From contig NATN01000037.1 of the NCBI GenBank assembly GCA_002085355.1, positions 1 through 46,353 on the forward strand: a DNA stretch of 46,353 bases. Direction: 5' to 3'. Source of the DNA: Candidatus Zhuqueibacterota bacterium 4484_87 (GTDB taxonomy: Bacteria; Zhuqueibacterota; Zhuqueibacteria; Thermofontimicrobiales; Thermofontimicrobiaceae). This document shows, in pieces, positions 1-7,516 of the stretch (its first letter is position 1; each line of letters starts with the position of its first letter). A model generated the notes under the pieces. That model did not search any database. It worked only from the letters and a program-made list of their open reading frames with translations, and was not told the DNA's origin. Position numbers and translations under genes: made by a program.

Positions 1-3000
1 CCAACGTATGGCATCGGCATTTTACAAAAAATGAGCGATGTTTACATGAACGATAAAGAGGAATATCGAAACGCCATTGCTGTTTATTCCAAATTACTGA
101 AACTGTATCCACGGATGGAAGAAGCTCCTGCTGTCCATGAAAAAATTGTTGATTGCTACAGGTTGCTCGGAGATAATCGTCTGGCGTATTTGTCGCGCGA
201 TCAGTTGTTCAATCTGTATCGGCCTGGCAGTCCCTGGTGGGCACGCCAGAAAAATGAGAATGTGCGCGAAAAAGCCTACGCGATAACTGAACGCGCTTTA
301 CGTGATAATATTAGCTTACTTTTTGCCCAGGCTGAAGAGGCTAATGATCGCGGACTGTATTTGGCTGCTGTGAATGATTGCAAAAAGTATTTGAAAAATT
401 TCCCCACAGACAGTAACGCAGCGCGCATTCACTGGAATATGGCGTTGACACTGGATACAAAGCTCAAACAGTACGATGATGCTTTTGAAGAATATATGAA
501 AATTTGTGATTTATACTGGGATTCAAAATATCAACTTTATGCCGCGGAAAATGCTATTGCGTTAGGCAGAGACGCTGTGGAGATAGATACGACGCGGAAA
601 AAAATTCAGTTTGAAAAAAATGATCAGCTCAATGTTAAAGAAATTACTGGAAATGTGCTGTCGGAATTTCATTATAATCGCATTGAACTGACGCCGAGCG
701 AAAAAAAGTTAATACGTGCATATAATAATTATATCAAACTTTTTCCGCATGACAAGAGCACAGTGAAAATTCTGAACAATGCCGGTGCGCTTTATTTTAA
801 TAACAACATGTTTGGTGAAGCACTCAAATATTTCAATACTATTGTTAAGCACTTTCCTGATGACGAGAGAATTTTCGAAATTAAATATCAAATTTTAGAG
901 AGCTATTTTGGCAAAGGTGACTATCGCAGTGCGGAAATTGTCGCTGAGAAAATCAAGAACGATCCCCAGGCACCGCCGGAATTAATAGCGAAAGCAAAAC
1001 GGAGGTTAGCAGAGTCAATATTCCTTGCTGCAAAAGTTTTCGCGGCTAATGACGATCATCTGCAAGCGGGAAATGAATTTTTGCGTGTTGCTCAAGAAGT
1101 GCCAGACGCGCCGTTTGTTGATTTAAGTTTGTTCAATGCCGCTGTGGAATATGACAAAGCGCGCGAGTATGGACGAGCTGTGGAAACCTATTCCTTTCTC
1201 GTGGAGACGCGAAAAAATTCCAAATATTTGTTGGAAGCGATGAATAATCTTGCCATCGACTATGGCGAAATTCATGAATTTAAAAATGCCGCTTTGACTT
1301 ATGAACGCTTATCCAGAGTTGCGGAGGATTCTTCGCAAGTTCACGATGCGCTGTTTAATTCAAGCTTGTTTTTTGTCAAAGCAGAGGACTGGGAAAATGC
1401 GATTCGGGTCAATCTTGACTTTGTGAATAAGTTTCCAAATTCTGATGATGCGGATGATCTGTTTTTTGATATTGCCAATTACTATTTGAAGCTGGACAAA
1501 TTTGAAGAGGCAAATAAAATTTACGGTGACTATGCGGACAAATTTCCCACATCTCCGCGCGTAGTGGAAAGCTACTATCGTCGCGGTCGCTATTTTGAAG
1601 ATAAAAATAATTTGGATGATGCTCTTGCGGAATATGCCAAAGCTGTGGACAAAAATGCGGAATTGAAAAAGGCCAAGTTGGAGCCCAATGACTATTTTGC
1701 CGCTGAGGCACTGTCTCGCGCCACGAAAATTAAATACAGCGAATTTCGTAAAATTGAATTTGAGCTGCCAGTGGCAAACATGGAGAAAAACCGGCTCAAA
1801 AAAAGAGACCTGTTGATAGAAATAGTGGACGGATTCACCAAGGTTGCATCTTACGGGACGATTCATTTGTACGAGGCGACTTACGACATCGGAAAAGCGT
1901 ACGAAGAATTTGCTGACACTTGGGTGCGGCAGGAAATCCCGCCGATGGATTTGACGCAATTGGTGGTGACGAAAAAACAAATCAATGAAGCTGCTGTTGA
2001 GCTTTATCAGCGGGCGGAAAAATCTTACAAGCAGTCAATTAAAATTTTACGCAAATTAGCGGATAAATATGAAAAATCTCTGTTAAGCGCGGATACGACA
2101 CAGGCGAGAGCGACCGTTTCAAAAAAATACGTGCACAGCGACAGTACGCTTTATACTGCGCGGCGCTGGATTGATCGCTGCGAAGAACAGCTTTCAAAAG
2201 TTGCCTACGATATGGCAGAATTGCACTTGGCTACCATACAGGATCTGTTGCATGCACCAGTCCCGAGAGGCTTGAGTCAGGTGGAGCGCATGGAATATAA
2301 CCGTCAGGTGCTGGAGCGCGCAGTGGAACCGCTGGTGCGAGCTGCTGTGGAAGAGCATATCCGAAATATTCAGGAAGCCTGGGATTTGGGCATTGAAAAT
2401 CAATGGGTGAAATCATCCCGGTTGAAAGTAATTCAGACGAACAATCTTATGGCAGACCAGTACCGAAAGCTGGCATTTATGGCGCTGGATCTTCATGGCG
2501 ACAATGTTGCCGTATTGAAAAAATTGGTAGCAGAAGGTGGAATGACCGAGGACGGGTTTGATTTGATCGGACTTTCGGATCAACAGGCTGGCTTGCTTGA
2601 TTTTTCGAAAGAATTTATTTTGCGGGCAACGGACTATTATCGCCAGACGCTGGATATTGTGAATGAAATTAAAATCAACGATCCGAGCGTTTTGCTCACC
2701 GAAGAAAATATTGTGAAGCAGGCTTATCTATTTGCCGGGGAAAGTGATTCGCTGGCTAAAATTGATTATGCGAACAAGAAAATTTATGAAAAGTTGTCAC
2801 GGGAAACAAATGAGCCGAAATATGAAGATGCACTATTTACTTTTGAAGATAATTATTTTTCCTTGAAAGAAAATGCGGTCAGCGTTCTGGAATCAACGCG
2901 CGAATTGGCTGCCAAATTGGAAATAAACAATCGCTGGCTGCCCCGCATTAACCTGGCACTCGTAAGTTTAAACCCGGAAAAATTCAAAGATCTGCTCGGA

Positions 3001-3720
3001 CTTACCATGGATAGCCATGTGGAGTATTCCGATTCTGCCTGGCTGGCATCATGTGAATTTGTCAAAAACTGGCTGGAGTATGATTTTACAGAAAATCAGT
3101 ACCGGAATTCAGAGATGATCTCTGATGCAGCAAATAAAGCAAAAGCCATCTGGCTCACAAAATTGGACACGGTCGGTTTTTCTCTGGATACGACCCTTGT
3201 TCCTGTGGGCGATTCGTTGACGTTTGCTTTTGCAGACGATTCCACGGTTTTAAATTTATCATTTCCTGACACGTTGTTTTCTGATTCCTCCGAATCACAG
3301 AAACAATTCAAAAAACAGGTGAATAAAACGCCAAAGTTGGCGCAGGTCTTTTGCCGCCGGGTTTATTTCAGAAAACATTTTACCGTTACAGGCTTGCCGG
3401 TTGCCGTGGAAATTGAGATGAAAGTGGACGATTCGTTCAATCTTTTTCTCAATGGGGAATATATTTCAGGTGTGATTCGTCAGGATAGCGCCATGGTGAG
3501 CCGGGGACATTACATCTTAAGCGATGGTTTAAAAGCGGGCGATAATGTGTTGGCTGTGGAAGGTATCGATTCCGATCACACCGGCCAGGGGTTGATCGCA
3601 ACAATGATAATAAAATGCCTGCCGGATTGGGAGAAAAAGCGGCAGCAGATTTTGTATGAGACAAGCGACGAAAAAATAAAAGAGAATCTAAACACTGACA
3701 AATATATTATTTTGTATTAA
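1..3720 (+). CDS. Giant TPR-repeat protein with C-terminal jelly-roll-like domain (5' partial)
   Basis: The frame is open from the first base, and the residues before the first ATG (base 31) already read as a TPR helix, so the true start lies upstream of the window. Over 1,200 residues are visible. Roughly the first two thirds are tandem TPR-type helical hairpins (patterns such as A-x3-Y-x2-L-x4-P with F/Y-P spacing), typical of large scaffolds that assemble envelope complexes. The last ~110 residues change character: strands with a DDSFNLFLNG segment and an L-K-A-G-D-N-V-L-A-V-E segment resemble the sugar-binding jelly roll at the front of GH2-like enzymes. It is followed at short spacing by a small exported protein and ExbB/ExbD/AgmX genes, so it probably belongs to that energised envelope machine (compare TPR protein AglT of the Myxococcus gliding motor). 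TPR assignment is secure; the exact role is inference. Confidence 0.85.
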   Translation, partial: PTYGIGILQKMSDVYMNDKEEYRNAIAVYSKLLKLYPRMEEAPAVHEKIVDCYRLLGDNRLAYLSRDQLFNLYRPGSPWWARQKNENVREKAYAITERALRDNISLLFAQAEEANDRGLYLAAVNDCKKYLKNFPTDSNAARIHWNMALTLDTKLKQYDDAFEEYMKICDLYWDSKYQLYAAENAIALGRDAVEIDTTRKKIQFEKNDQLNVKEITGNVLSEFHYNRIELTPSEKKLIRAYNNYIKLFPHDKSTVKILNNAGALYFNNNMFGEALKYFNTIVKHFPDDERIFEIKYQILESYFGKGDYRSAEIVAEKIKNDPQAPPELIAKAKRRLAESIFLAAKVFAANDDHLQAGNEFLRVAQEVPDAPFVDLSLFNAAVEYDKAREYGRAVETYSFLVETRKNSKYLLEAMNNLAIDYGEIHEFKNAALTYERLSRVAEDSSQVHDALFNSSLFFVKAEDWENAIRVNLDFVNKFPNSDDADDLFFDIANYYLKLDKFEEANKIYGDYADKFPTSPRVVESYYRRGRYFEDKNNLDDALAEYAKAVDKNAELKKAKLEPNDYFAAEALSRATKIKYSEFRKIEFELPVANMEKNRLKKRDLLIEIVDGFTKVASYGTIHLYEATYDIGKAYEEFADTWVRQEIPPMDLTQLVVTKKQINEAAVELYQRAEKSYKQSIKILRKLADKYEKSLLSADTTQARATVSKKYVHSDSTLYTARRWIDRCEEQLSKVAYDMAELHLATIQDLLHAPVPRGLSQVERMEYNRQVLERAVEPLVRAAVEEHIRNIQEAWDLGIENQWVKSSRLKVIQTNNLMADQYRKLAFMALDLHGDNVAVLKKLVAEGGMTEDGFDLIGLSDQQAGLLDFSKEFILRATDYYRQTLDIVNEIKINDPSVLLTEENIVKQAYLFAGESDSLAKIDYANKKIYEKLSRETNEPKYEDALFTFEDNYFSLKENAVSVLESTRELAAKLEINNRWLPRINLALVSLNPEKFKDLLGLTMDSHVEYSDSAWLASCEFVKNWLEYDFTENQYRNSEMISDAANKAKAIWLTKLDTVGFSLDTTLVPVGDSLTFAFADDSTVLNLSFPDTLFSDSSESQKQFKKQVNKTPKLAQVFCRRVYFRKHFTVTGLPVAVEIEMKVDDSFNLFLNGEYISGVIRQDSAMVSRGHYILSDGLKAGDNVLAVEGIDSDHTGQGLIATMIIKCLPDWEKKRQQILYETSDEKIKENLNTDKYIILY

Positions 3721-3787
3721 AGTCGAATCTTGAGTGCAGAAGCATAGCTTCTTGTTTTTGTAAAAAGAGCAATTAATGAGGTGCGGA

Positions 3788-4204
3788 ATGAAAGTTTTTC
3801 ATTTATTCATCGCGTTTATCTTCAGCGTGGTTGTGTTGATGTTTTTTAGCATCCAGGCGCTGGCGCAAGACGGGAATTCAAAAGCGAAAAATACATCTGC
3901 GGCTGATTCCAGCAGTGTCGCTCCTGTAGTGCAGTTGGAGGGCGACATCGTCTTGGAAGACATCAACATTGAGGCGGTTATTGAGAAACCGCGCGTTTCC
4001 ATTGTTCCCAAACGGATGAATCCGGAATTTGGCGAATTGGAATTTGTCGATCGTTCTTTTGACCATGAACTGAAAAGTTTTCCCCAAAAGGCATTGGTGA
4101 AAGACGACCGTTTATTCAAGCCGCAAAGGGTGAACAAAATAGTCAATAAAATTATAGCCCAAAAAAATAATAAAGATAAGACAAAAAAAACAAAAAATAA
4201 CTAA
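3788..4204 (+). CDS. Small exported protein of the ExbB/ExbD cluster, function unknown
   Basis: I do not recognise a family. The protein has a clear signal peptide: Met-Lys, then a hydrophobic stretch of about 20 residues ending in a signal peptidase-like ALA-Q site near residue 27, so it should be periplasmic. The mature part is about 110 residues, first low in complexity and Ser/Ala rich, then a compact conserved-looking segment with acidic and beta-prone residues, and finally a Lys/Asn-rich tail. An in-frame ATG at 3776 exists, but the ATG at 3788 is preceded by GAGGTG and begins directly with the signal peptide, so I chose it. It lies between the giant TPR protein and ExbB in the same orientation and is likely a periplasmic component or adaptor of that complex. 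Confidence 0.7.
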   Translation: MKVFHLFIAFIFSVVVLMFFSIQALAQDGNSKAKNTSAADSSSVAPVVQLEGDIVLEDINIEAVIEKPRVSIVPKRMNPEFGELEFVDRSFDHELKSFPQKALVKDDRLFKPQRVNKIVNKIIAQKNNKDKTKKTKNN

Positions 4205-4237
4205 TAGAATTAATGCCAAAACGCGAGGAGGTTTCTG

Positions 4238-4888
4238 ATGGCTGACATTTTAAAAAATTTCAGCACAAACTCAACGGGGTGGTTTTTCATGTGGGCATTG
4301 TTGCTGGCTGCCGTTTTTGTAGTAGCCATCGCCATCGAACGTATTTATTACGTCATGGTACGGTCGAATATTGATGCTCAAAAATTCATGGATGAAATTA
4401 AAAAACAGGTACGGGCGGGCGATTACAAAAAAGCGATTGCGCTGTGCCAGTCAGCGAAGAATAAAGCATTGCCGCAAGTGGTTCTCGCTGGATTGAAAAA
4501 AGTGGGTTCAGCAGAAACGATTGAATTTCGCGCCATTCAGAATTCAGTTGATGAAGGGACTCTGGAAGTGATTCCCAAGCTAAGAGAGCGCACCAGTTAT
4601 CTGTCAATGCTTGCTAATGTATCCACATTGCTCGGCTTGATGGGAACAATTTACGGATTGATTGCCGCTTTTAAATCGGTCTCTGCGCCGGGGATTGATG
4701 CGGCGGAAAAATCGCGCATGTTGGCTGCGGGAATTTCCGTTGCTATGAATACAACGTTAACCGGACTTACTATTGCTGTGCCGGCTATCTTGTTGTACAC
4801 ATTTATTCATAACAAAACTGACAAAATCATTGACGAAATTGATGAGCACACGGTAAAGTTGATTAACTTAATTACAGGGAATCAATAA
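4238..4888 (+). CDS. exbB: MotA/TolQ/ExbB family proton channel protein
   Basis: This is an inner-membrane proton channel subunit that converts proton flow into mechanical work on an ExbD/TolR partner. The 216 residues fit the family length. There is a first membrane segment near residues 14-35, a cytoplasmic loop, and two further helices near 120-145 and 165-192. The last two carry the hallmark pattern, T-L-L-G-L-M-G-T followed by A-M-N-T-T-L-T-G-L-T-I-A-V-P-A, which includes the conserved polar Thr residues of the proton path. GAGGAGG lies 8 bases before the ATG. It is followed after two bases by the first ExbD gene, so translation is probably coupled. Family assignment is secure; whether it drives transport, motility or outer-membrane maintenance is not shown by the sequence. 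Confidence 0.93.
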   Translation: MADILKNFSTNSTGWFFMWALLLAAVFVVAIAIERIYYVMVRSNIDAQKFMDEIKKQVRAGDYKKAIALCQSAKNKALPQVVLAGLKKVGSAETIEFRAIQNSVDEGTLEVIPKLRERTSYLSMLANVSTLLGLMGTIYGLIAAFKSVSAPGIDAAEKSRMLAAGISVAMNTTLTGLTIAVPAILLYTFIHNKTDKIIDEIDEHTVKLINLITGNQ

Positions 4889-4890
4889 AA

Positions 4891-5427
4891 ATGGCATTTA
4901 AACCGTCAAAACGAAGCAGCCGCACTTTTGAGCAAGTGCAGCTCGACATGACTCCTGTGATGAATCTGATGGTTGTCTTGATCCCGTTGCTCCTTACGTC
5001 TGCGACATTCGTCAAAATTGGCGTGATTGATTTAAATTTGCCGCCGACTGTCGGCGCTAATGCTGCTCAAATGGCAGCGCCAAAAGAGTCGGAAAAAAAC
5101 CTTGATCTCGCTGTGACGATCACTGAAGAGGGGTTTTACATTTCCAGCTCTCTAGAAGTATTAAAAGGGAATGAGAAGGGCGCCCCGACAATTCCGGTGA
5201 GAGAGGACGGGAGCTATGATTTTAAGAAATTATCTGAAAAATTGTACGAGATAAAAAAGAAGGCAAAAGGTCAATTTTCAGACACTGAGAGTATTGTCAT
5301 CCAGGCGAATCCGGATATTCCGTATCAACTGTTGGTTAGCACAATGGATGCAAGCAGGGATATTTCTGTCAATCATCGGAAGATGACTTTATTCCCGGAG
5401 GTGTCCTTGGCGGCCGGAGTCATTTAA
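4891..5427 (+). CDS. exbD: ExbD/TolR-type protein 1, with Asn at the usual proton-carrying Asp
   Basis: The 178-residue protein has a short basic N-terminus, one membrane helix near residues 20-42 and a periplasmic domain that ends in the ExbD-like I-Q-A-N-P-D-I-P-Y segment. In ExbD and TolR the membrane helix normally has an essential Asp (Asp25 in E. coli ExbD) in an L-T-P-x-x-D context. Here the matching segment is M-T-P-V-M-N-L, with Asn at residue 25. This subunit may therefore not carry protons itself, leaving that task to the second ExbD downstream. The gene is two bases from exbB and 24 bases from the second exbD, so all three are clearly co-transcribed. Confidence 0.88.
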   Translation: MAFKPSKRSSRTFEQVQLDMTPVMNLMVVLIPLLLTSATFVKIGVIDLNLPPTVGANAAQMAAPKESEKNLDLAVTITEEGFYISSSLEVLKGNEKGAPTIPVREDGSYDFKKLSEKLYEIKKKAKGQFSDTESIVIQANPDIPYQLLVSTMDASRDISVNHRKMTLFPEVSLAAGVI

Positions 5428-5451
5428 CAAATTACAGATGGAGTGAGATAA

Positions 5452-5949
5452 ATGGCGTTTATACCATCTCGAAGAAAAAAACACGATACCGATCCAGGTA
5501 AAGTGCGCCTGAATTTGACATCAATGATGGACATGTTTACCATCATTTTAGTTTTTCTGCTTAAAACGTATTCGACAGAAGGAATGTTGATTCATCCGTC
5601 AAAATTGTTGACGCTTCCGAGTTCATCAATAGAAAAATCGCCTGAAGTTGGCTTGGATTTGATTGTTTCCAAGCAGTCGGTGGTGGTGAATCATGAGGAA
5701 GTGGCAAAAGTGAATGACGTACTCAATCAGCAGGGGTTAATCGTGCCGAATTTACTGAATACGTTGCAGGTTTACGCCAGAGAAGCCAAACGCATGGAAG
5801 AGCTTTACGGAACGAAATTTTCTGGCAAAGTCACAATTCAGGCGGATAAAGATATTCCGTATAAATTACTGGTGAAAATAATGGCAACATGCGGACGGGC
5901 GGATTATCCGAATATGAGGCTTGTCGTTTATAAAAACGAAGAGGGATAA
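5452..5949 (+). CDS. exbD: ExbD/TolR-type protein 2, with the proton-carrying Asp
   Basis: The 165-residue protein is the second ExbD/TolR homologue of the operon. It has a basic N-terminus, a membrane helix near residues 22-42 with N-L-T-S-M-M-D (Asp27, the position expected to be protonated in the family), and a periplasmic domain ending in an I-Q-A-D-K-D-I-P-Y segment parallel to that of the first copy. A helix ending in K-T-Y-S follows the Asp. The two copies probably form a mixed dimer inside the ExbB pentamer, as seen for paired TolR-like proteins such as AglR/AglS/AglV in Myxococcus. GGAGTGAG stands just before the ATG. Confidence 0.9.
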   Translation: MAFIPSRRKKHDTDPGKVRLNLTSMMDMFTIILVFLLKTYSTEGMLIHPSKLLTLPSSSIEKSPEVGLDLIVSKQSVVVNHEEVAKVNDVLNQQGLIVPNLLNTLQVYAREAKRMEELYGTKFSGKVTIQADKDIPYKLLVKIMATCGRADYPNMRLVVYKNEEG

Positions 5950-6005
5950 TGCGCTGTTTTGCGCCGAAATCTTGAAATTATTGAATAAACCATTTTGGGG
6001 TAAAA

Positions 6006-7199
6006 GTGGAAGGACATTTTGATAATAGTACTGATCAAGGTGGTTCTTTGTCTGAAGGCGGTTTGGAAAAATACGATACTATTATTTATGTCGATTTTCC
6101 CAAAAAATATAAACGGCGATGGATTGACAGTTTCGACAAACGGTTCGTTGCTATTTGGCTAATCACTTTTTTTGTTCAGGTGTCGCTGACTTACTATTTT
6201 ACAAAGAAATTTATTGCTGAACGAGTTAAACCTGCTGAAATTCAGCAAATTCAACAGCAATTTGCCCGACTTGTATTAAAAAAAGAAGTCAAAGAAAAGC
6301 CGGTTCAAAAGAAAAAGTCAGCGTTGATCACACCTGAAGAAACAACCGAAGAAAATGAGAATATGCCAGCCGAGTCTCAGACTGCCAGCGCGTCAGGGAA
6401 CGAGGCAACGGCAGCGCCTGCGGAAAGAAATGAACGACAATCAGGCACAAGCACGGATAATGCTGTGACAGAACAAGTTGCGCGAGGTGAAAATCCTTAT
6501 CATGTACCGGTTGGCCGGGGGCATCGCACGCCGCAACATGAATCATTCAGAATTATTTCCAAAAATGTCGCTGATAAAGGCATTTTGGGCTTTTTAGGAA
6601 GCACGTCCGAAAAAGCGACGGGCAAAGCGGTGAGAGATATTTTGAATGATGCTGACAAGGTGCAGGGAAAATTTGAGCAAACTTTGGGCGATGTCGGTTC
6701 GATTAACCATGGAAAAAGTGCAGCAGAGGAAATGGCGCAGCGGGAGCAGCGCGTTCGCCGTCAGGAAACAACGGCTGATGATGCGGACATAAGAAAGTTG
6801 ATTGCCGACCGGCAACAAGTCGCATCTGCCAATGTGAGCAGGCAAAAAACATACGAAAAGCAGCGCCAGACCACGGTAAAACAAAAAGAGCCGCAGCTTG
6901 TAGGCCACAGGAACCCGGACGACATCTCCGCTATTGTGAGCAAACATAACGCGGCGATTCAGGCGTGTTATCAACGGGAATTGCGGCGCAATCCTGATTT
7001 GAAGGGAAAAATAGTTGTACGTTTCACCATAGCTGCCAGTGGAGCCGTTACGCATGTTGAGCTTGTTTCCTCGACACTGAATAATGGTCGTGTGGAGCGG
7101 TGCGTGCTGAGCCGGATTCGTCGCTGGGATGATTTCGGCGTCATTGACGCATCGTTGGGAGATACAACATTCCGGCAGGTTTATACTTTCGGCTATTGA
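6006..7199 (+). CDS. TonB-like energy transducer with AgmX/PglI C-terminal domain
   Basis: The 397-residue protein starts at a GTG preceded by TTTTGGGG. It has a cytoplasmic N-terminus, one membrane helix near residues 45-63, a long polar and probably disordered periplasmic linker rich in Gln, Glu, Lys and Ala, and a C-terminal domain of about 90 residues. That domain shows the AgmX/PglI pattern: H-N-A-A-I-Q-A-C-Y-Q-R-E-L, then G-K-I-V-V-R-F-T-I-A-A-S-G-A-V, then a second Cys in V-E-R-C-V followed by R-W. In this family two Cys and a TonB-like fold pass force from ExbB/ExbD to a periplasmic or outer-membrane partner. It is the last gene of the operon; a hairpin terminator follows. Confidence 0.85.
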   Translation: MEGHFDNSTDQGGSLSEGGLEKYDTIIYVDFPKKYKRRWIDSFDKRFVAIWLITFFVQVSLTYYFTKKFIAERVKPAEIQQIQQQFARLVLKKEVKEKPVQKKKSALITPEETTEENENMPAESQTASASGNEATAAPAERNERQSGTSTDNAVTEQVARGENPYHVPVGRGHRTPQHESFRIISKNVADKGILGFLGSTSEKATGKAVRDILNDADKVQGKFEQTLGDVGSINHGKSAAEEMAQREQRVRRQETTADDADIRKLIADRQQVASANVSRQKTYEKQRQTTVKQKEPQLVGHRNPDDISAIVSKHNAAIQACYQRELRRNPDLKGKIVVRFTIAASGAVTHVELVSSTLNNGRVERCVLSRIRRWDDFGVIDASLGDTTFRQVYTFGY

Positions 7200-7224
7200 T
7201 CGGAAAAAATACAAAATTTAAAAA

Positions 7225-7256
7225 AAGTCGTCTTGTATGCCAGACGGCTTTTTTTT
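7225..7256 (+). terminator. Intrinsic terminator of the ExbB/ExbD operon
   Basis: A 9-bp stem (7225-7233 with 7242-7250, one G-T pair) closes an 8-base loop and runs into eight T. It lies 25 bases after the stop of the AgmX-like gene. The remaining ~300 bases up to aspS show no gene, only this terminator and the promoter near 7442. Confidence 0.85.
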
Positions 7257-7441
7257 GTCCGGTATGAAAGGCTAATTTGAATTTAATGTTTAAATTTTTA
7301 TCGAATTAAAAAACGAAGACGGTGTTCAGTAATTTGTAAAAATCAATCAACCAATTTCTCTCTCCGCGGGATGAAATCTAACCCTTCAACTCATTACTTT
7401 CCAAAATTTTTCATAAACATTCATTAAACTCCATTTGTCTG

Positions 7442-7470
7442 TTGCTTTTATCAAATATTTTGCTTAAATT
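7442..7470 (+). promoter_or_regulatory. Predicted aspS promoter, TTGCTT-N17-TAAATT
   Basis: The -35 element TTGCTT (7442-7447) and -10 element TAAATT (7465-7470) are 17 bases apart and lie about 40 bases before the aspS start. The same two hexamers at the same spacing occur before ispE (31646), which supports the call. Confidence 0.5.
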
Positions 7471-7516
7471 AAAGTTTGAAAATTTGAGTTGTGAATATTG
7501 ATTGAGGGCTTTTAAA

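Noticed and set aside
6594..7214. Long antisense frame (206 residues) over the AgmX-like gene
   Set aside because: It lies opposite a well-supported gene, has no ribosome binding site or recognisable family, and its composition is that of a shadow frame. The same holds for 1360-1980, 8176-8808 and 10174-10617.
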